From an uncultured Kordiimonas sp. (lineage in GTDB: Bacteria > Pseudomonadota > Alphaproteobacteria > Sphingomonadales > Kordiimonadaceae): DNA of 64,000 bases. Shown here in pieces: positions 16,890-26,245 of the stretch (position 1 is the first letter of the stretch; every line of letters begins with the position of its first letter). Both the position numbers and the translations under genes were made by a program. The notes under the pieces are model-generated. The model saw nothing but the letters and a program-made list of their open reading frames with translations, searched no databases and was not told where the DNA came from. Location: contig CANLMI010000003.1 in assembly GCA_947492375.1 (NCBI GenBank), positions 556,425 through 620,424 on the forward strand, in the 5' to 3' direction.

Positions 16890-17672
16890 ATGCAGGTTCG
16901 CTCAGCGTTTGCAATCCAAAGAGATGTTATTTTTGCGATTTTTATTCGCGAGATCAGTAGCCGCTTCGGTAACAATTATGCATTTGGTAATGTTTGGTTA
17001 TTGCTTGAGCCGCTTGTATTGATGACGGTTTTTATTATTTTGTTCGGCTTTCGTGATATCGCGACGCTTGGTAATATTGCACCCCCGGTTTTTATTGTGA
17101 TTACCTATGTGCCGTTCAGAATGCTCTGGAGTTCGACCATGAAAAAAGCCATGGGGGCGGCGGGCGCTCGCGGGCTATTTGGGTTTCGGCAAATCCGGCT
17201 TTTTGATGTGTTTCTCGCACATGCTCTTATTGAGGGCGGCGTCTATTTAACGGTAAAATCGATCATTCTCACTACGTTATTATGGTTTGGTCTTGATGCC
17301 TTACCATCAGATCCGCTTTTGTTTTTGGGGTATGCGGCCACTCTGTGGTTGTTTGCAGTGTTTTTCGGTATTCTTGCCTGCATGGTTTCCCGGATAGCTA
17401 AAGAGGTTGAAAAAATAATCAATATTATGACGTTGCCTTTACTTTTGATGTCGGCTGTTATCTATCCAATCACTGTAGTGCCAGCACAGTATCGTAACTT
17501 TTTCTCATATAATCCGCTTGCCCATGCCTCTGAACTCTTAAGAGAGGCGTGGATCGAAGGCTACGTTAGCCCTATCGCAGATTTTGAGTATCTGGCAACC
17601 TGGACTTTGGTGTTGATGGCAATGGCAATGTCTGCTTATCGATTAAATTGGCGCTGGGTGATTGCTACATGA
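16890..17672 (+). CDS. kpsM: Capsule ABC transporter permease KpsM
   Basis: This is a 260-residue membrane protein of the ABC-2 polysaccharide exporter type with about six helices. It begins with the usual FIREISSRFGNNYAFGNVWLL segment, which resembles KpsM/Wzm/BexB. It forms the inner-membrane channel that flips or moves the lipid-linked capsule to the periplasm. Its 3' end overlaps the kpsT start (ATGA), so the two are translationally coupled and equimolar, as expected for a transporter pair. Confidence 0.92.
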   Translation: MQVRSAFAIQRDVIFAIFIREISSRFGNNYAFGNVWLLLEPLVLMTVFIILFGFRDIATLGNIAPPVFIVITYVPFRMLWSSTMKKAMGAAGARGLFGFRQIRLFDVFLAHALIEGGVYLTVKSIILTTLLWFGLDALPSDPLLFLGYAATLWLFAVFFGILACMVSRIAKEVEKIINIMTLPLLLMSAVIYPITVVPAQYRNFFSYNPLAHASELLREAWIEGYVSPIADFEYLATWTLVLMAMAMSAYRLNWRWVIAT

Positions 17673-18319
17673 TATCGCTTCAGAATGTGTCGAAATATTA
17701 TCCAACCCGGTTCGGCCCCAATTATATCCTCAAAGATTTGAATATAGATATCCCTGATGACCGGGATATAGCTATTTTGGGCAGAAACGGCGCTGGAAAA
17801 ACCACCTTGATGCGGATGATTGGCGGAATTGATTTTCCTACCCGTGGCCGGATTGTTTCAGATCGATTTATTTCATGGCCGCTTGGTATTGGGTCTGGCT
17901 TTAACGGTGTAATGACAGGCCGGGAGAATGTACGTTATGTTTGCCGGATTCACGGTGTAAAAGATATAAAGCCCGTAGAGGAATTTGTTCGGGACTTTTC
18001 CGAGATTGGTGAAAATTTTGATTTGCCGATTGGCAGCTATTCTTCAGGTATGCGGATGCGCTATGGCTTTGCTGTTTCTATGGGCTTTGATTTTGACACG
18101 TATCTGATGGACGAAATTATGGCGGTTGGGGACGCTGATTTTAAAAAGAAATGTAGTGACACGCTTAAAAATAAGCGGGAAACATCAAACATTATTCTTG
18201 TATCCCACAATATGGATAATATTCGTGAACATTGTAATGCCGCGATTTTACTTGCATATGGCCGCGCGGAATTTTACGAAAGTGTTGATCAGGCTATATA
18301 TAGATACATGCGTTCATGA
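17669..18319 (+). CDS. kpsT: Capsule ABC transporter ATP-binding protein KpsT
   Basis: This is a 216-residue ATPase of the KpsT/BexA family. Walker A GRNGAGKTT is at 38-46, the signature region is YSSGMRMRYGFA, and Walker B ends in LMDE. It powers capsule export through KpsM. The start overlaps the KpsM stop by 4 bases. There is no C-terminal carbohydrate-binding extension, unlike Wzt-type proteins, so the exporter should accept chains without a specific cap, as in group-2 capsules. Confidence 0.93.
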   Translation: MISLQNVSKYYPTRFGPNYILKDLNIDIPDDRDIAILGRNGAGKTTLMRMIGGIDFPTRGRIVSDRFISWPLGIGSGFNGVMTGRENVRYVCRIHGVKDIKPVEEFVRDFSEIGENFDLPIGSYSSGMRMRYGFAVSMGFDFDTYLMDEIMAVGDADFKKKCSDTLKNKRETSNIILVSHNMDNIREHCNAAILLAYGRAEFYESVDQAIYRYMRS

Positions 18320-18377
18320 TTATCGTGCAAGTATATCAGAGCACTGTAAAGATGAACCTTAAACCCGGCGGAGCCGT

Positions 18378-19547
18378 ATGAAAGATACTCTAATAAAAGC
18401 GAAAAACACTCTTGGCGCTCTTGTGCCCAAGAAGAAAAAGGGACGTGTTGTCTCTGATATCCGTGGTTCGCTTCTGACCTTCGATACATATCGCTGGGTT
18501 TTATTAAGCGTTTTTGTTGTCGCGCTTTACTATATGTTTATGGCATCTGATCGGTATCAATCCACAGCTACTCTTTTCATTAAATCTGCTGAGGCGGATG
18601 CTGCTACTATCCCGGGATTACAACTAATCTCAGGTAATAGTGCAGAACAGCAGGATGGCAGTGTATTGACAGCATATATTCATTCATATGCCATGCTTGA
18701 TTATCTCGATGATAAAATCAAGATAGGTGAGCATTTCAGTAGTTCAGAATGGGATATCATATCGCGGATGGAAACATCGCCCAGTCGTGAAGGGTTTCTT
18801 GATTATTACAGAAGCAGAATTTCGATTTCGTCTTCGCTTGACAGTTCCCTGATTGAGGTGCGGGCGCAAGCTTTTACACCAGAATTTGCAAAACTGATCC
18901 TTGATGAAATTATCATGGAAGCGGAACGGTTTGTTAATGAGGTTGGGCAGCGTATTGCAAAAGATCAAATCAGCTTTATTGAGGGTGAGGTTGCACGGGC
19001 ACAGGATAATATTTCCGGGTTGCGTGATAATATTCTCAAGTTTCAAAATGAAAATAATCTATTGGACCCGGAAGCTTCCGGTATTGCGCTTCAAACGGCA
19101 GTTAATACCTTAGAGGCTGAGTTAATCCAGTTACGGGCAACTGAAAAAGTTCAGTCAGGTTTTTTAAATGATCAGGCAGCGGAACTGGTTGCAACACGGG
19201 CGCGTATTGATGCGCTTGAAGAGCAAATGGAACTGGAACGCGCCAAACTGGTAAGCGAGGATACAACATCGCTTAATGAAACATTTGCAGAATTTACCCA
19301 GATGAAATTTGACCTTGATTTTGCCGGACAAATTTATGCTACGACGCTTGCTGGTGCTGAGCGTGCTCGCGTTGAGGCCTATAAAAAGTTAAAATATTTG
19401 GTTGTTGTCTCTCCAGCCTTTTTGCCTGAAGATGCCAAATACCCACGCGCCATTTATAATTTAATCACAATGTTCATAGCCTTGTCTTTGGCGTACGGTA
19501 TTATTGTGATGATTATTGCCACCATCCGGGAGCACAGAGATGTTTAA
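18378..19547 (+). CDS. kpsE: Capsule export inner-membrane protein KpsE
   Basis: This is a 389-residue member of the KpsE/CtrB/BexC branch of the polysaccharide co-polymerase group. A membrane helix lies near residues 38-55 (WVLLSVFVVALYYMF) and another near the C-terminus (ITMFIALSLAYGIIVMII). The long helical, coiled-coil periplasmic region between them includes ALEEQMELERAKL. It bridges the KpsMT transporter to the outer-membrane exporter KpsD. GGAG precedes the ATG. It overlaps kpsD by 8 bases. Confidence 0.9.
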   Translation: MKDTLIKAKNTLGALVPKKKKGRVVSDIRGSLLTFDTYRWVLLSVFVVALYYMFMASDRYQSTATLFIKSAEADAATIPGLQLISGNSAEQQDGSVLTAYIHSYAMLDYLDDKIKIGEHFSSSEWDIISRMETSPSREGFLDYYRSRISISSSLDSSLIEVRAQAFTPEFAKLILDEIIMEAERFVNEVGQRIAKDQISFIEGEVARAQDNISGLRDNILKFQNENNLLDPEASGIALQTAVNTLEAELIQLRATEKVQSGFLNDQAAELVATRARIDALEEQMELERAKLVSEDTTSLNETFAEFTQMKFDLDFAGQIYATTLAGAERARVEAYKKLKYLVVVSPAFLPEDAKYPRAIYNLITMFIALSLAYGIIVMIIATIREHRDV

Positions 19548-21192
19548 ATTGTTAGGTTCTAAAATGCTACCACGACTGTTCGTGTTGTCGGCGTTTTGTA
19601 CTGTGTTTGGATCGTTGGCCTATGCACAAGTTCCCGCCGGACCAGAAGAAACTACTCCGGTTGAGGAAGAAGTTGTTGAAGCCACTGAGATCAAGCGTGT
19701 GTTTGGTGATGTTATCTTCTCTGGGGAATTTGCCAATCAGTCTTTCATTGGTTTTAACCCAAATTATGAAGTGTCGATTGGCGATAAAATCAGCCTTCAA
19801 TTGTGGGGTGCATTTGACTTCGCTGGTCAGATACCAGTGGATGCACAAGGGAATTTGTTTATTCCTAAAGTTGGCCCCGTCAATGTAGCTGGTGTCAAAA
19901 ACAAGGATTTGAACCGTATCGTTACAGAAGCGATTACCGAGGTTTTCAAAAAAAATGTCGGCGTATACGCAAGCTTGGACGGTGCGGAACCTATTAAGGT
20001 TTATGTTGCTGGGTTTGTTCGTCAACCGGGCCTTTATGCAGGGCACGCCTCTGACTCTGTCTTGTTTTTTCTAGACCGGGCTGGCGGTATCGATAGTGAA
20101 AGAGGCTCTTATCTCAATGTGAAAGTTCTACGTGGCGGCCAGATGTATAAAGAAATCAATCTTTATGATTTTGTTATAGATGGATATTTACCACAATTTC
20201 AATTCAGTGACGGTGATACAGTTGTCGTTAGCGCTGTAACCGCGCAGGTTGGTGTTCAAGGGGACGCGCAAAATCCTTATCTTTTTGAATTCGATGCAGA
20301 AAGTGCAACTGTTGCTGATATTCTGAGGCTTGCCAGACCATATCCACAGGCAACACATGTTCGGATCAACCGAAATGACCGTGAAAAGGTTGAGGTTGAG
20401 TATATCCAAATCGATAAAGCAGAAAATGCGCTGTTACGCCCCGGTGATGTGCTCGAACTAATTTCCGATAAAAAACAGGGAACAATCTCTGTACGTGTGG
20501 AAGGCGAGCATGAAAGTGTTAGTGAATATATTTTACCTTATGGCTCGCGCCTTGGTGATGTTTTGTCGAAAGTTGATTTTGGTGATAACGCACAGCTTGA
20601 TGCCATCCAATTGTCGAGACTAAGTGTTCGTGAACGCCAACGTGAAGCGCTTCAGGCCCAATTGATTGCGCTTTCAAATAGTGTTTTGACAGCACGCTCA
20701 AATACTGTTCAGGAAGCAAACCTTCGGGCGCAGGAAGCACAATTAATATTACAGTGGGTCGACCGCGCAAAAGAAATTGAACCAAAAGGTATTGTCTCAC
20801 TTGCGCGTTCAAGCAACCGCGATGATATTTTGCTGGAGCCGGGTGATGTGATCCGCGTACCGCGTAAAAGTAATTTTATAATGGTTCACGGCGATGTTTT
20901 ATTCCCAAGTGCAATGGCATTTCAGGAAAAGAGCACGATCAAAGACTATATCGATCAAGCTGGTGGGCTAAGCCAACCGCGAGGAGCTGTGAATATCTTG
21001 CTTTTGCGCCGGGATGGAACGTTTGATAAGCTGACAAATCGTGAAGTGAAGAGTAGAAAGTTTAACCTTCGACCTGGTGACGAGATTTTTGTTTTGCCCA
21101 GAGTGCAGACAAAAAATATCCAGATTGCGAGCGATATTATTACAATTTTCTATCAGCTTGCGCTATCAGCCGGGGTCGTGTTCGGAATTTAA
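19540..21192 (+). CDS. kpsD: Polysaccharide export outer-membrane-associated protein KpsD/Wza-like
   Basis: This is a 550-residue secreted protein. A signal peptide (about residues 1-27, ending AYA) precedes an acidic linker, then the Poly_export domain (VSIGDKISLQLWG, VDAQGNLFIPKVGPV). Several SLBB domains follow (YVAGFVRQPGLYAG, VHGDVLFPSAMAF with GDEIFV near the end). KpsD guides capsule across the periplasm and outer membrane. I moved the start from an earlier in-frame ATG to 19540 because the signal peptide begins there; it overlaps kpsE by 8 bases. The next gene starts 1 nt after its stop. Confidence 0.88.
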   Translation: MFKLLGSKMLPRLFVLSAFCTVFGSLAYAQVPAGPEETTPVEEEVVEATEIKRVFGDVIFSGEFANQSFIGFNPNYEVSIGDKISLQLWGAFDFAGQIPVDAQGNLFIPKVGPVNVAGVKNKDLNRIVTEAITEVFKKNVGVYASLDGAEPIKVYVAGFVRQPGLYAGHASDSVLFFLDRAGGIDSERGSYLNVKVLRGGQMYKEINLYDFVIDGYLPQFQFSDGDTVVVSAVTAQVGVQGDAQNPYLFEFDAESATVADILRLARPYPQATHVRINRNDREKVEVEYIQIDKAENALLRPGDVLELISDKKQGTISVRVEGEHESVSEYILPYGSRLGDVLSKVDFGDNAQLDAIQLSRLSVRERQREALQAQLIALSNSVLTARSNTVQEANLRAQEAQLILQWVDRAKEIEPKGIVSLARSSNRDDILLEPGDVIRVPRKSNFIMVHGDVLFPSAMAFQEKSTIKDYIDQAGGLSQPRGAVNILLLRRDGTFDKLTNREVKSRKFNLRPGDEIFVLPRVQTKNIQIASDIITIFYQLALSAGVVFGI

Positions 21193-21193
21193 T

Positions 21194-22210
21194 ATGATCA
21201 GGAATGCCAAGTCTGCGACACGAAAACTTGTTCGCGATCCATTGGCATTCTGCCTGGATTCCAGATTTTCATCCCTTAATAAATACGGGGATGAAGTTCT
21301 AAAGCAGCAAAAGAAAGAATTGATAACACTCGGCGCAGCCATGAAGCAGTCGTGTGTTACTATTATCATGACTGCTTATAACACGGGCGCTTATGTAGAA
21401 AGTGCCTTGCGGTCGATATTAGAGCAGAGCCATCAAAACCTTGAGGTGATGGTGATTGACGATGCCAGTACAGATGAAACGCTTAATATTCTGAAAACTC
21501 TATCGCAGAAAGATAAACGGGTTAAGGTTTTTAGCTCAAAGGTGAACCACGGTACGTATTGGTCAAAAAACTGGTGCCTTAGCCGCGCTACTGGTGATTT
21601 TATTGCTTTTCACGACAGTGATGATGTGTCTCATCCTGACCGCATACGGGCTCAATTAGGCGCCTTTGTAAAATGGCCTGAATTGAAAGCCTGCACTGTT
21701 CGTTGGCAACGTATTATGGAAGGGCGAAATGACCATGTGTTGATGGAGGGAAAAGCAACTCGAATGGCCCTCATCAGCTTGATGATCAAGCGTGATACGG
21801 TTCTGGATAAAGTTGGCTTTTTTGATTGTGTCCGTATCGCAGCGGACAGCGAATATGTATCAAGGCTCGGGCATATTTTTGGGCCGCGCGGTGTTAGAAA
21901 CCTTAGGCATGTTCTCTATACAGGGTTACTGCGCGAAGGGTCATTAACAACTGGAAATGCTGGCGGAACGTTATGGCAATTACATTCTGATAGCAGTAAA
22001 GGCCCGGAAAATAGCATTATGTTTGAGCGCACTTTACAGGGGGAGCGCGCACTCTATCATACGGCTTTTCATGAATGGCAAAAATCTATGGCACAGTCAG
22101 GCCGACCAATGAAACTTGCTTTCCCACAAGAGGCGAGGCCTTTTGATGCTCCTTCTGCAATCACAGGTGGGTGTATGGACCGTAGCCTAGAGACTGTTCG
22201 GGAAGTGTGA
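21194..22210 (+). CDS. Family 2 glycosyltransferase
   Basis: This is a 338-residue protein with a GT-A domain: TIIMTAYNTGAYVESALRSI, then VIDDASTDET, then the nucleotide/metal site FHDSDD. The N-terminal ~50 residues are basic and not part of the catalytic fold. It is the last gene of the kps operon, 1 nt after kpsD, and probably adds a sugar to the capsule backbone. Donor and acceptor are unknown. It faces a convergent gene whose stop is 1 nt away. Confidence 0.85.
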   Translation: MIRNAKSATRKLVRDPLAFCLDSRFSSLNKYGDEVLKQQKKELITLGAAMKQSCVTIIMTAYNTGAYVESALRSILEQSHQNLEVMVIDDASTDETLNILKTLSQKDKRVKVFSSKVNHGTYWSKNWCLSRATGDFIAFHDSDDVSHPDRIRAQLGAFVKWPELKACTVRWQRIMEGRNDHVLMEGKATRMALISLMIKRDTVLDKVGFFDCVRIAADSEYVSRLGHIFGPRGVRNLRHVLYTGLLREGSLTTGNAGGTLWQLHSDSSKGPENSIMFERTLQGERALYHTAFHEWQKSMAQSGRPMKLAFPQEARPFDAPSAITGGCMDRSLETVREV

Positions 22211-22211
22211 T

Positions 22212-25046
22212 TTAAACATCTGAAATCAGAATCGAATTGATTCCCAAGCTAGCATAAATATGACCACCGTCTTCGCCGAGCATAAGGTCTTTGTGTGATT
22301 TGGTGGGTTGGGGTATTCCAAGTTCGCTATAATCCCGTTTTTTCTTTAGCCGAGCTGCCCGTTTATTTTCAAATCGTAAAATTTGATAGTTCCCGCACAT
22401 CTCAGTTTTGGAAATTGCCGGGAGTATACCGTCAAAAGACCAGGTGCGAATCCCCGTTCGTTTTATCTTGCCAGACACTCTCTTATTGCCAAGGAAAATA
22501 TTAAGACTGGTCAAAAGCCTTTGCCGCGAAATGCCGAACCCGCTTATTTCGATTCGTTTTTCTTTTTCCGGCGGACAAACAATCAATAAAGAAGCAATAC
22601 GGCGCATCCAGCGATATTGAGCGCCGCATGGTGATTGAGCAAGGTCTGACCAGCCTGCGCCCATAAGGTTGTCACCTTCTACAAAAATAGAGGTAGTTTC
22701 TGGTAATGCAGGAGAAAGTTGATCAACGTCATACCTTTTTGCAAGGGTTGTTACCAGACTATCGAATTGCTGACGCTGGGCATTCAAGAGAATATCAGCA
22801 TAATTTATAGCGCCGTTAGTTAGGCGTTCATCAGGCTTTAGTATGGGCGTTTTGTCGATTTTATCTAAAGATAGCGCTTTGTTTGAGGTTTTTAAGTTTG
22901 ATTGTTCCTCGGTTTTCATAATGCTATCCTTATGGGGTAATAGATTATTATTAGTTTTCTTATTGTCGTGATGGGCACCGACATTCATCGATATTTGTGG
23001 TCTGCACCGTAAGCTTGGTACTTCTGAAATATCTGCCCATTCGATCATAATGGGGTTTTTCTGGATATAACCTAATGCTTCTTCTGCGGTGAGGGGGCCG
23101 GTTTCGAGGTTTCCGCTGATTGTGATTCGGAAATCCAATATACCACATGGACTACTTTGTAATCGTACTGGGGTGCTCGACAACATGCGGGTATCATATT
23201 CGTTCGATACCGATACAGTTGTTTTCATATTTTGTTCTGTAACGGATGCCCAACTGAATTTAATATCATACCCCGCAGTTATCAGAACAATATGTATGGA
23301 ACGGCGATGCGTATCGAGCCGCCAGGCCATTCCTTGTGATTTGGAAAAGTGCCAGCGTTCGTTTTCTGATAAGCCGGGATCGCTTGATAAAATCAGCTGA
23401 TGTTTTAGCCCTTTAAGGTCAAGTAAATTGGTATTGTCAGCAGTGATAGTGTGTGGATGACAAAAGAGCACATGATCTGTTTCTCGGGTGGAATGGATAA
23501 TTCGATCATAATTCCATATATGGCGATTCGTATCTTCTTCTTCGGTGATTGCTGCTTTCTCGGAGCATGATAAATCGTTAGAAAGAATTGGTGTTTCGTA
23601 TCCGAAACGAGCAACTGCCATGTTCATAGGCAGTGCCAAAAGTGCCTCTAGTGACTGAGCTGTGTCGAACGGTAAAAATCGTGCAGAGCGGCTGCTGTCA
23701 ACACCGGGCATGATAGAGCTTAGAGGCATCGCACCCGGCGCAGCTCCTATGAAAATGGCACTACCAGAAATCTGTTTAGGATCAATTTTTTGAAACTCCT
23801 GATTAGTACCGCTAGCAATATTCTCTGTCTTGACGACTGTGGGAACATATGCCGGGTATATTGCCTCGTTCAAGAGAGAGAATAACTGCTCTATAGTATG
23901 AGTGTTTTTGGCATGTAATAAGGTATTGCCATTCGAATTATTGCCTTTGGCCGATTGAGGTGCTGTATCTTTTATCGAAGGGCTTGGTTCTCTCTCTTCT
24001 CGGGCAGCTGCTTCAATCTGGACTAATTTTAAAGCAAGTCCGTGCACCGCATCCGCGTGATCAAGAAGTTCAATCATGCCGGAGCATTCATTGACATGGA
24101 TGTTAACCGGATCAAATACTGTAATTAGCGGAACGCTGGCATTGATAGCGGTTTCAGTAAATGTTGAGATGAGGGTCCCTTCATTTGCTCCTAAAACTAC
24201 TGAAACATTTGATGCTAGTATGGCTAGAAACGGCGATCCCATAGCCATTATATTGATCACTAATGTTGGCTTTTGAATGCCTGCGGCCAATTGAAGGGCA
24301 TTTTCCACTCTGTCTTTATCGGTTTGCGTGCTAACGGCAATGATAAAGAGGCCTTTATTGCCCAAGCCTAATTGAGCCCGGGCCTGTTTTCTGGTGATAG
24401 TACCATTTTCACCAACCGTTGGTAGATGAATACGACTCGCGTTAATGCCACAGGCTTCAAGGTAGATAGAGGCAAAATCACTGAGGGCCAAGACACGGCT
24501 TGCTTGATGAAGGAAGTCAAGGGCGGGAATTTCAGAGGCTAGTGCTTGCGAATCGCGTTTAAAGTCCATCAGGGCACCCATGAGATTAAAACCCTGATTT
24601 TGTAACGCTGTAATGTTGCCGTGCCGGGCACCGAGCAATGTTGCATAATTGTTTGGCCAAGCTGGCTTTTCTTCCATTAGCGCACGTAGGCTATGATGCA
24701 TTGATGAGCTAATAGGAAGGGCCGCCCCGCCGATTTCACAGAAAAGTTCCAGAGCAAATAAACTATCGAACCCTTCATCCAGAATAAAAACCCTTGGTGT
24801 TTTTGTATAGGGATGGTGGCCGCGCCTGAAGTCTCTGATCCGCATGAACGAAACATTATCTATATCTGTACCCTGAATGGGGGTAGGTGTCGGGCCAGTA
24901 TCGTCAACGACACAAATTACTTTCACTGTCTCACATAGGGCTTTGATAAGGTTTAAGGCGGTAAGGCCCGCGCGTGAGCGAGACGGCGGCAAAGCGGATA
25001 CGAGTATGATCGTTTTCTCGGTATTATCTGTTTGTGTATCTGCCAT
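22212..25046 (-). CDS. Large glycosyltransferase-like protein with unknown C-terminal domains
   Basis: This is a 944-residue cytoplasmic protein. Residues 1-350 look like a weak GT-B fold: the N-terminal half has PPSRSRAGLTALNLIKAL, and the second half has a GT4-like part (LGLGNKGLFIIAVSTQTDKD). A linker of about 60 polar residues follows. The middle (about 400-680) and the C-terminal ~200 residues (GAGWSDLAQSPCGAQYRWM) are beta-rich and unassigned; the GW...RW pattern recalls carbohydrate-binding sandwich modules. No DxD or clear catalytic site is evident. Its ATG overlaps the stop of the GT4 gene by 1 base (TAATG), so they are coupled. Confidence 0.7.
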   Translation of the reverse strand: MADTQTDNTEKTIILVSALPPSRSRAGLTALNLIKALCETVKVICVVDDTGPTPTPIQGTDIDNVSFMRIRDFRRGHHPYTKTPRVFILDEGFDSLFALELFCEIGGAALPISSSMHHSLRALMEEKPAWPNNYATLLGARHGNITALQNQGFNLMGALMDFKRDSQALASEIPALDFLHQASRVLALSDFASIYLEACGINASRIHLPTVGENGTITRKQARAQLGLGNKGLFIIAVSTQTDKDRVENALQLAAGIQKPTLVINIMAMGSPFLAILASNVSVVLGANEGTLISTFTETAINASVPLITVFDPVNIHVNECSGMIELLDHADAVHGLALKLVQIEAAAREEREPSPSIKDTAPQSAKGNNSNGNTLLHAKNTHTIEQLFSLLNEAIYPAYVPTVVKTENIASGTNQEFQKIDPKQISGSAIFIGAAPGAMPLSSIMPGVDSSRSARFLPFDTAQSLEALLALPMNMAVARFGYETPILSNDLSCSEKAAITEEEDTNRHIWNYDRIIHSTRETDHVLFCHPHTITADNTNLLDLKGLKHQLILSSDPGLSENERWHFSKSQGMAWRLDTHRRSIHIVLITAGYDIKFSWASVTEQNMKTTVSVSNEYDTRMLSSTPVRLQSSPCGILDFRITISGNLETGPLTAEEALGYIQKNPIMIEWADISEVPSLRCRPQISMNVGAHHDNKKTNNNLLPHKDSIMKTEEQSNLKTSNKALSLDKIDKTPILKPDERLTNGAINYADILLNAQRQQFDSLVTTLAKRYDVDQLSPALPETTSIFVEGDNLMGAGWSDLAQSPCGAQYRWMRRIASLLIVCPPEKEKRIEISGFGISRQRLLTSLNIFLGNKRVSGKIKRTGIRTWSFDGILPAISKTEMCGNYQILRFENKRAARLKKKRDYSELGIPQPTKSHKDLMLGEDGGHIYASLGINSILISDV

Positions 25047-26221
25047 TACGCTAATTCCACAATGGGATTATTTGTGTTTGATGCGCGAATTTCGATAGAT
25101 TTTTCTGGCTCTGGAAAATGTCTAACCAGTGTATCTTTTTGTGTTTTTTGATAGGTAAGAAAAATCGACTGGCCTGCTGTTGCCAGATCAGTGATTGCCT
25201 GTGGATTTGAACATAACTCTTCTAATCCGGCACAAAAAGCTTTCATCGTTTTAAAGCCATGAAAATAATTTGTGGTTGGTAGTCCGATCATTGCATCGCT
25301 TGTAGCAATCAATGGCTTTCCAAACGCAAGCGCCTCAACAGATTTTATCTTGAGCCCTGACCCGCCAAGGTTTGGGTTCAGGATAATATCCATATCCTGA
25401 TAAAAATCTTTGGGATCGTCTACAAAACCAAGGCAATTAAAAATAGAAGACCGTGCAAACGGTTTGTTTGAAATAGAGCCGGCTGCATAAAACTCATGTT
25501 GTTTGATAAGGTCCGGGTAACCGGCAAGGGCGCTCGCCAGCATTTCAAAGGTGCGCACATTGACCATATTTGTGCTGCCAATAAAGCCGATTTTTAATGG
25601 CCTTTTGGCGGCAACATCCGTTGGTGGTAGAAAGTTTGCATCCACCAGATGGCCTAAAACTTCAACAGTTGCACTTGTTCTGGTTTCAAAGGCTGCTGCT
25701 TCTAGTTCTTGAATGGCAAAAACTGTTTGCGCGCGGTCAAGGCCCTTGCCTTCCTCAGTTTTGGTTGTTGAAAACCACTGGGGTGTTATGCCGTCTTTCT
25801 TGAGCGCTTTATGGCGCTCAGCAAATATATCATGGGTATCAATATAGGTTGGTATATCTTTTGGTACGCTTAGTAGCCATCTGGAGCACCAGACATAATT
25901 GGCAAAACAGGCACCAATGGGCCATCTCTCGATAATTTCCGTTGTACAATTAGTTACGGCATTATCATACCAGTCATCCAATAAATGATGGGACCGTCTG
26001 GATTGCGGACGCTTTTTTGATTTCAGTGGCAGAATATAGGTATGGTCCCAAGCCTCGCGCATTGCGATTTCCTGTGCCGTTGTCAAACCTTCAAACCCTG
26101 AATACACAAAATGAATTTGATGGCCGAGCTTTTGCAGTGCCTTACACAGGATAAAAACACGTGCCCGATTACCATGATCTTGTGGGTGAGAGGGAATTGG
26201 TGATGTGACAAGAATATGCAT
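25046..26221 (-). CDS. Family 4 glycosyltransferase
   Basis: This is a 391-residue GT-B protein. The start (ILVTSPIPSHPQDHGNRARVF) is the donor-independent N-domain with a typical loop. The C-domain has KIGFIGSTNMVNVRTF and the donor-binding stretch GLKIKSVEALAFGKPLIAT. The sugar donor is unknown. It lies between galE and the 944-residue protein on the same strand (24-bp gap after galE), and probably uses UDP-sugars made by GalE. It is part of a three-gene operon read right to left. Confidence 0.85.
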   Translation of the reverse strand: MHILVTSPIPSHPQDHGNRARVFILCKALQKLGHQIHFVYSGFEGLTTAQEIAMREAWDHTYILPLKSKKRPQSRRSHHLLDDWYDNAVTNCTTEIIERWPIGACFANYVWCSRWLLSVPKDIPTYIDTHDIFAERHKALKKDGITPQWFSTTKTEEGKGLDRAQTVFAIQELEAAAFETRTSATVEVLGHLVDANFLPPTDVAAKRPLKIGFIGSTNMVNVRTFEMLASALAGYPDLIKQHEFYAAGSISNKPFARSSIFNCLGFVDDPKDFYQDMDIILNPNLGGSGLKIKSVEALAFGKPLIATSDAMIGLPTTNYFHGFKTMKAFCAGLEELCSNPQAITDLATAGQSIFLTYQKTQKDTLVRHFPEPEKSIEIRASNTNNPIVELA

Positions 26222-26245
26222 AGAATGCGTTATTGACCGTTATTA

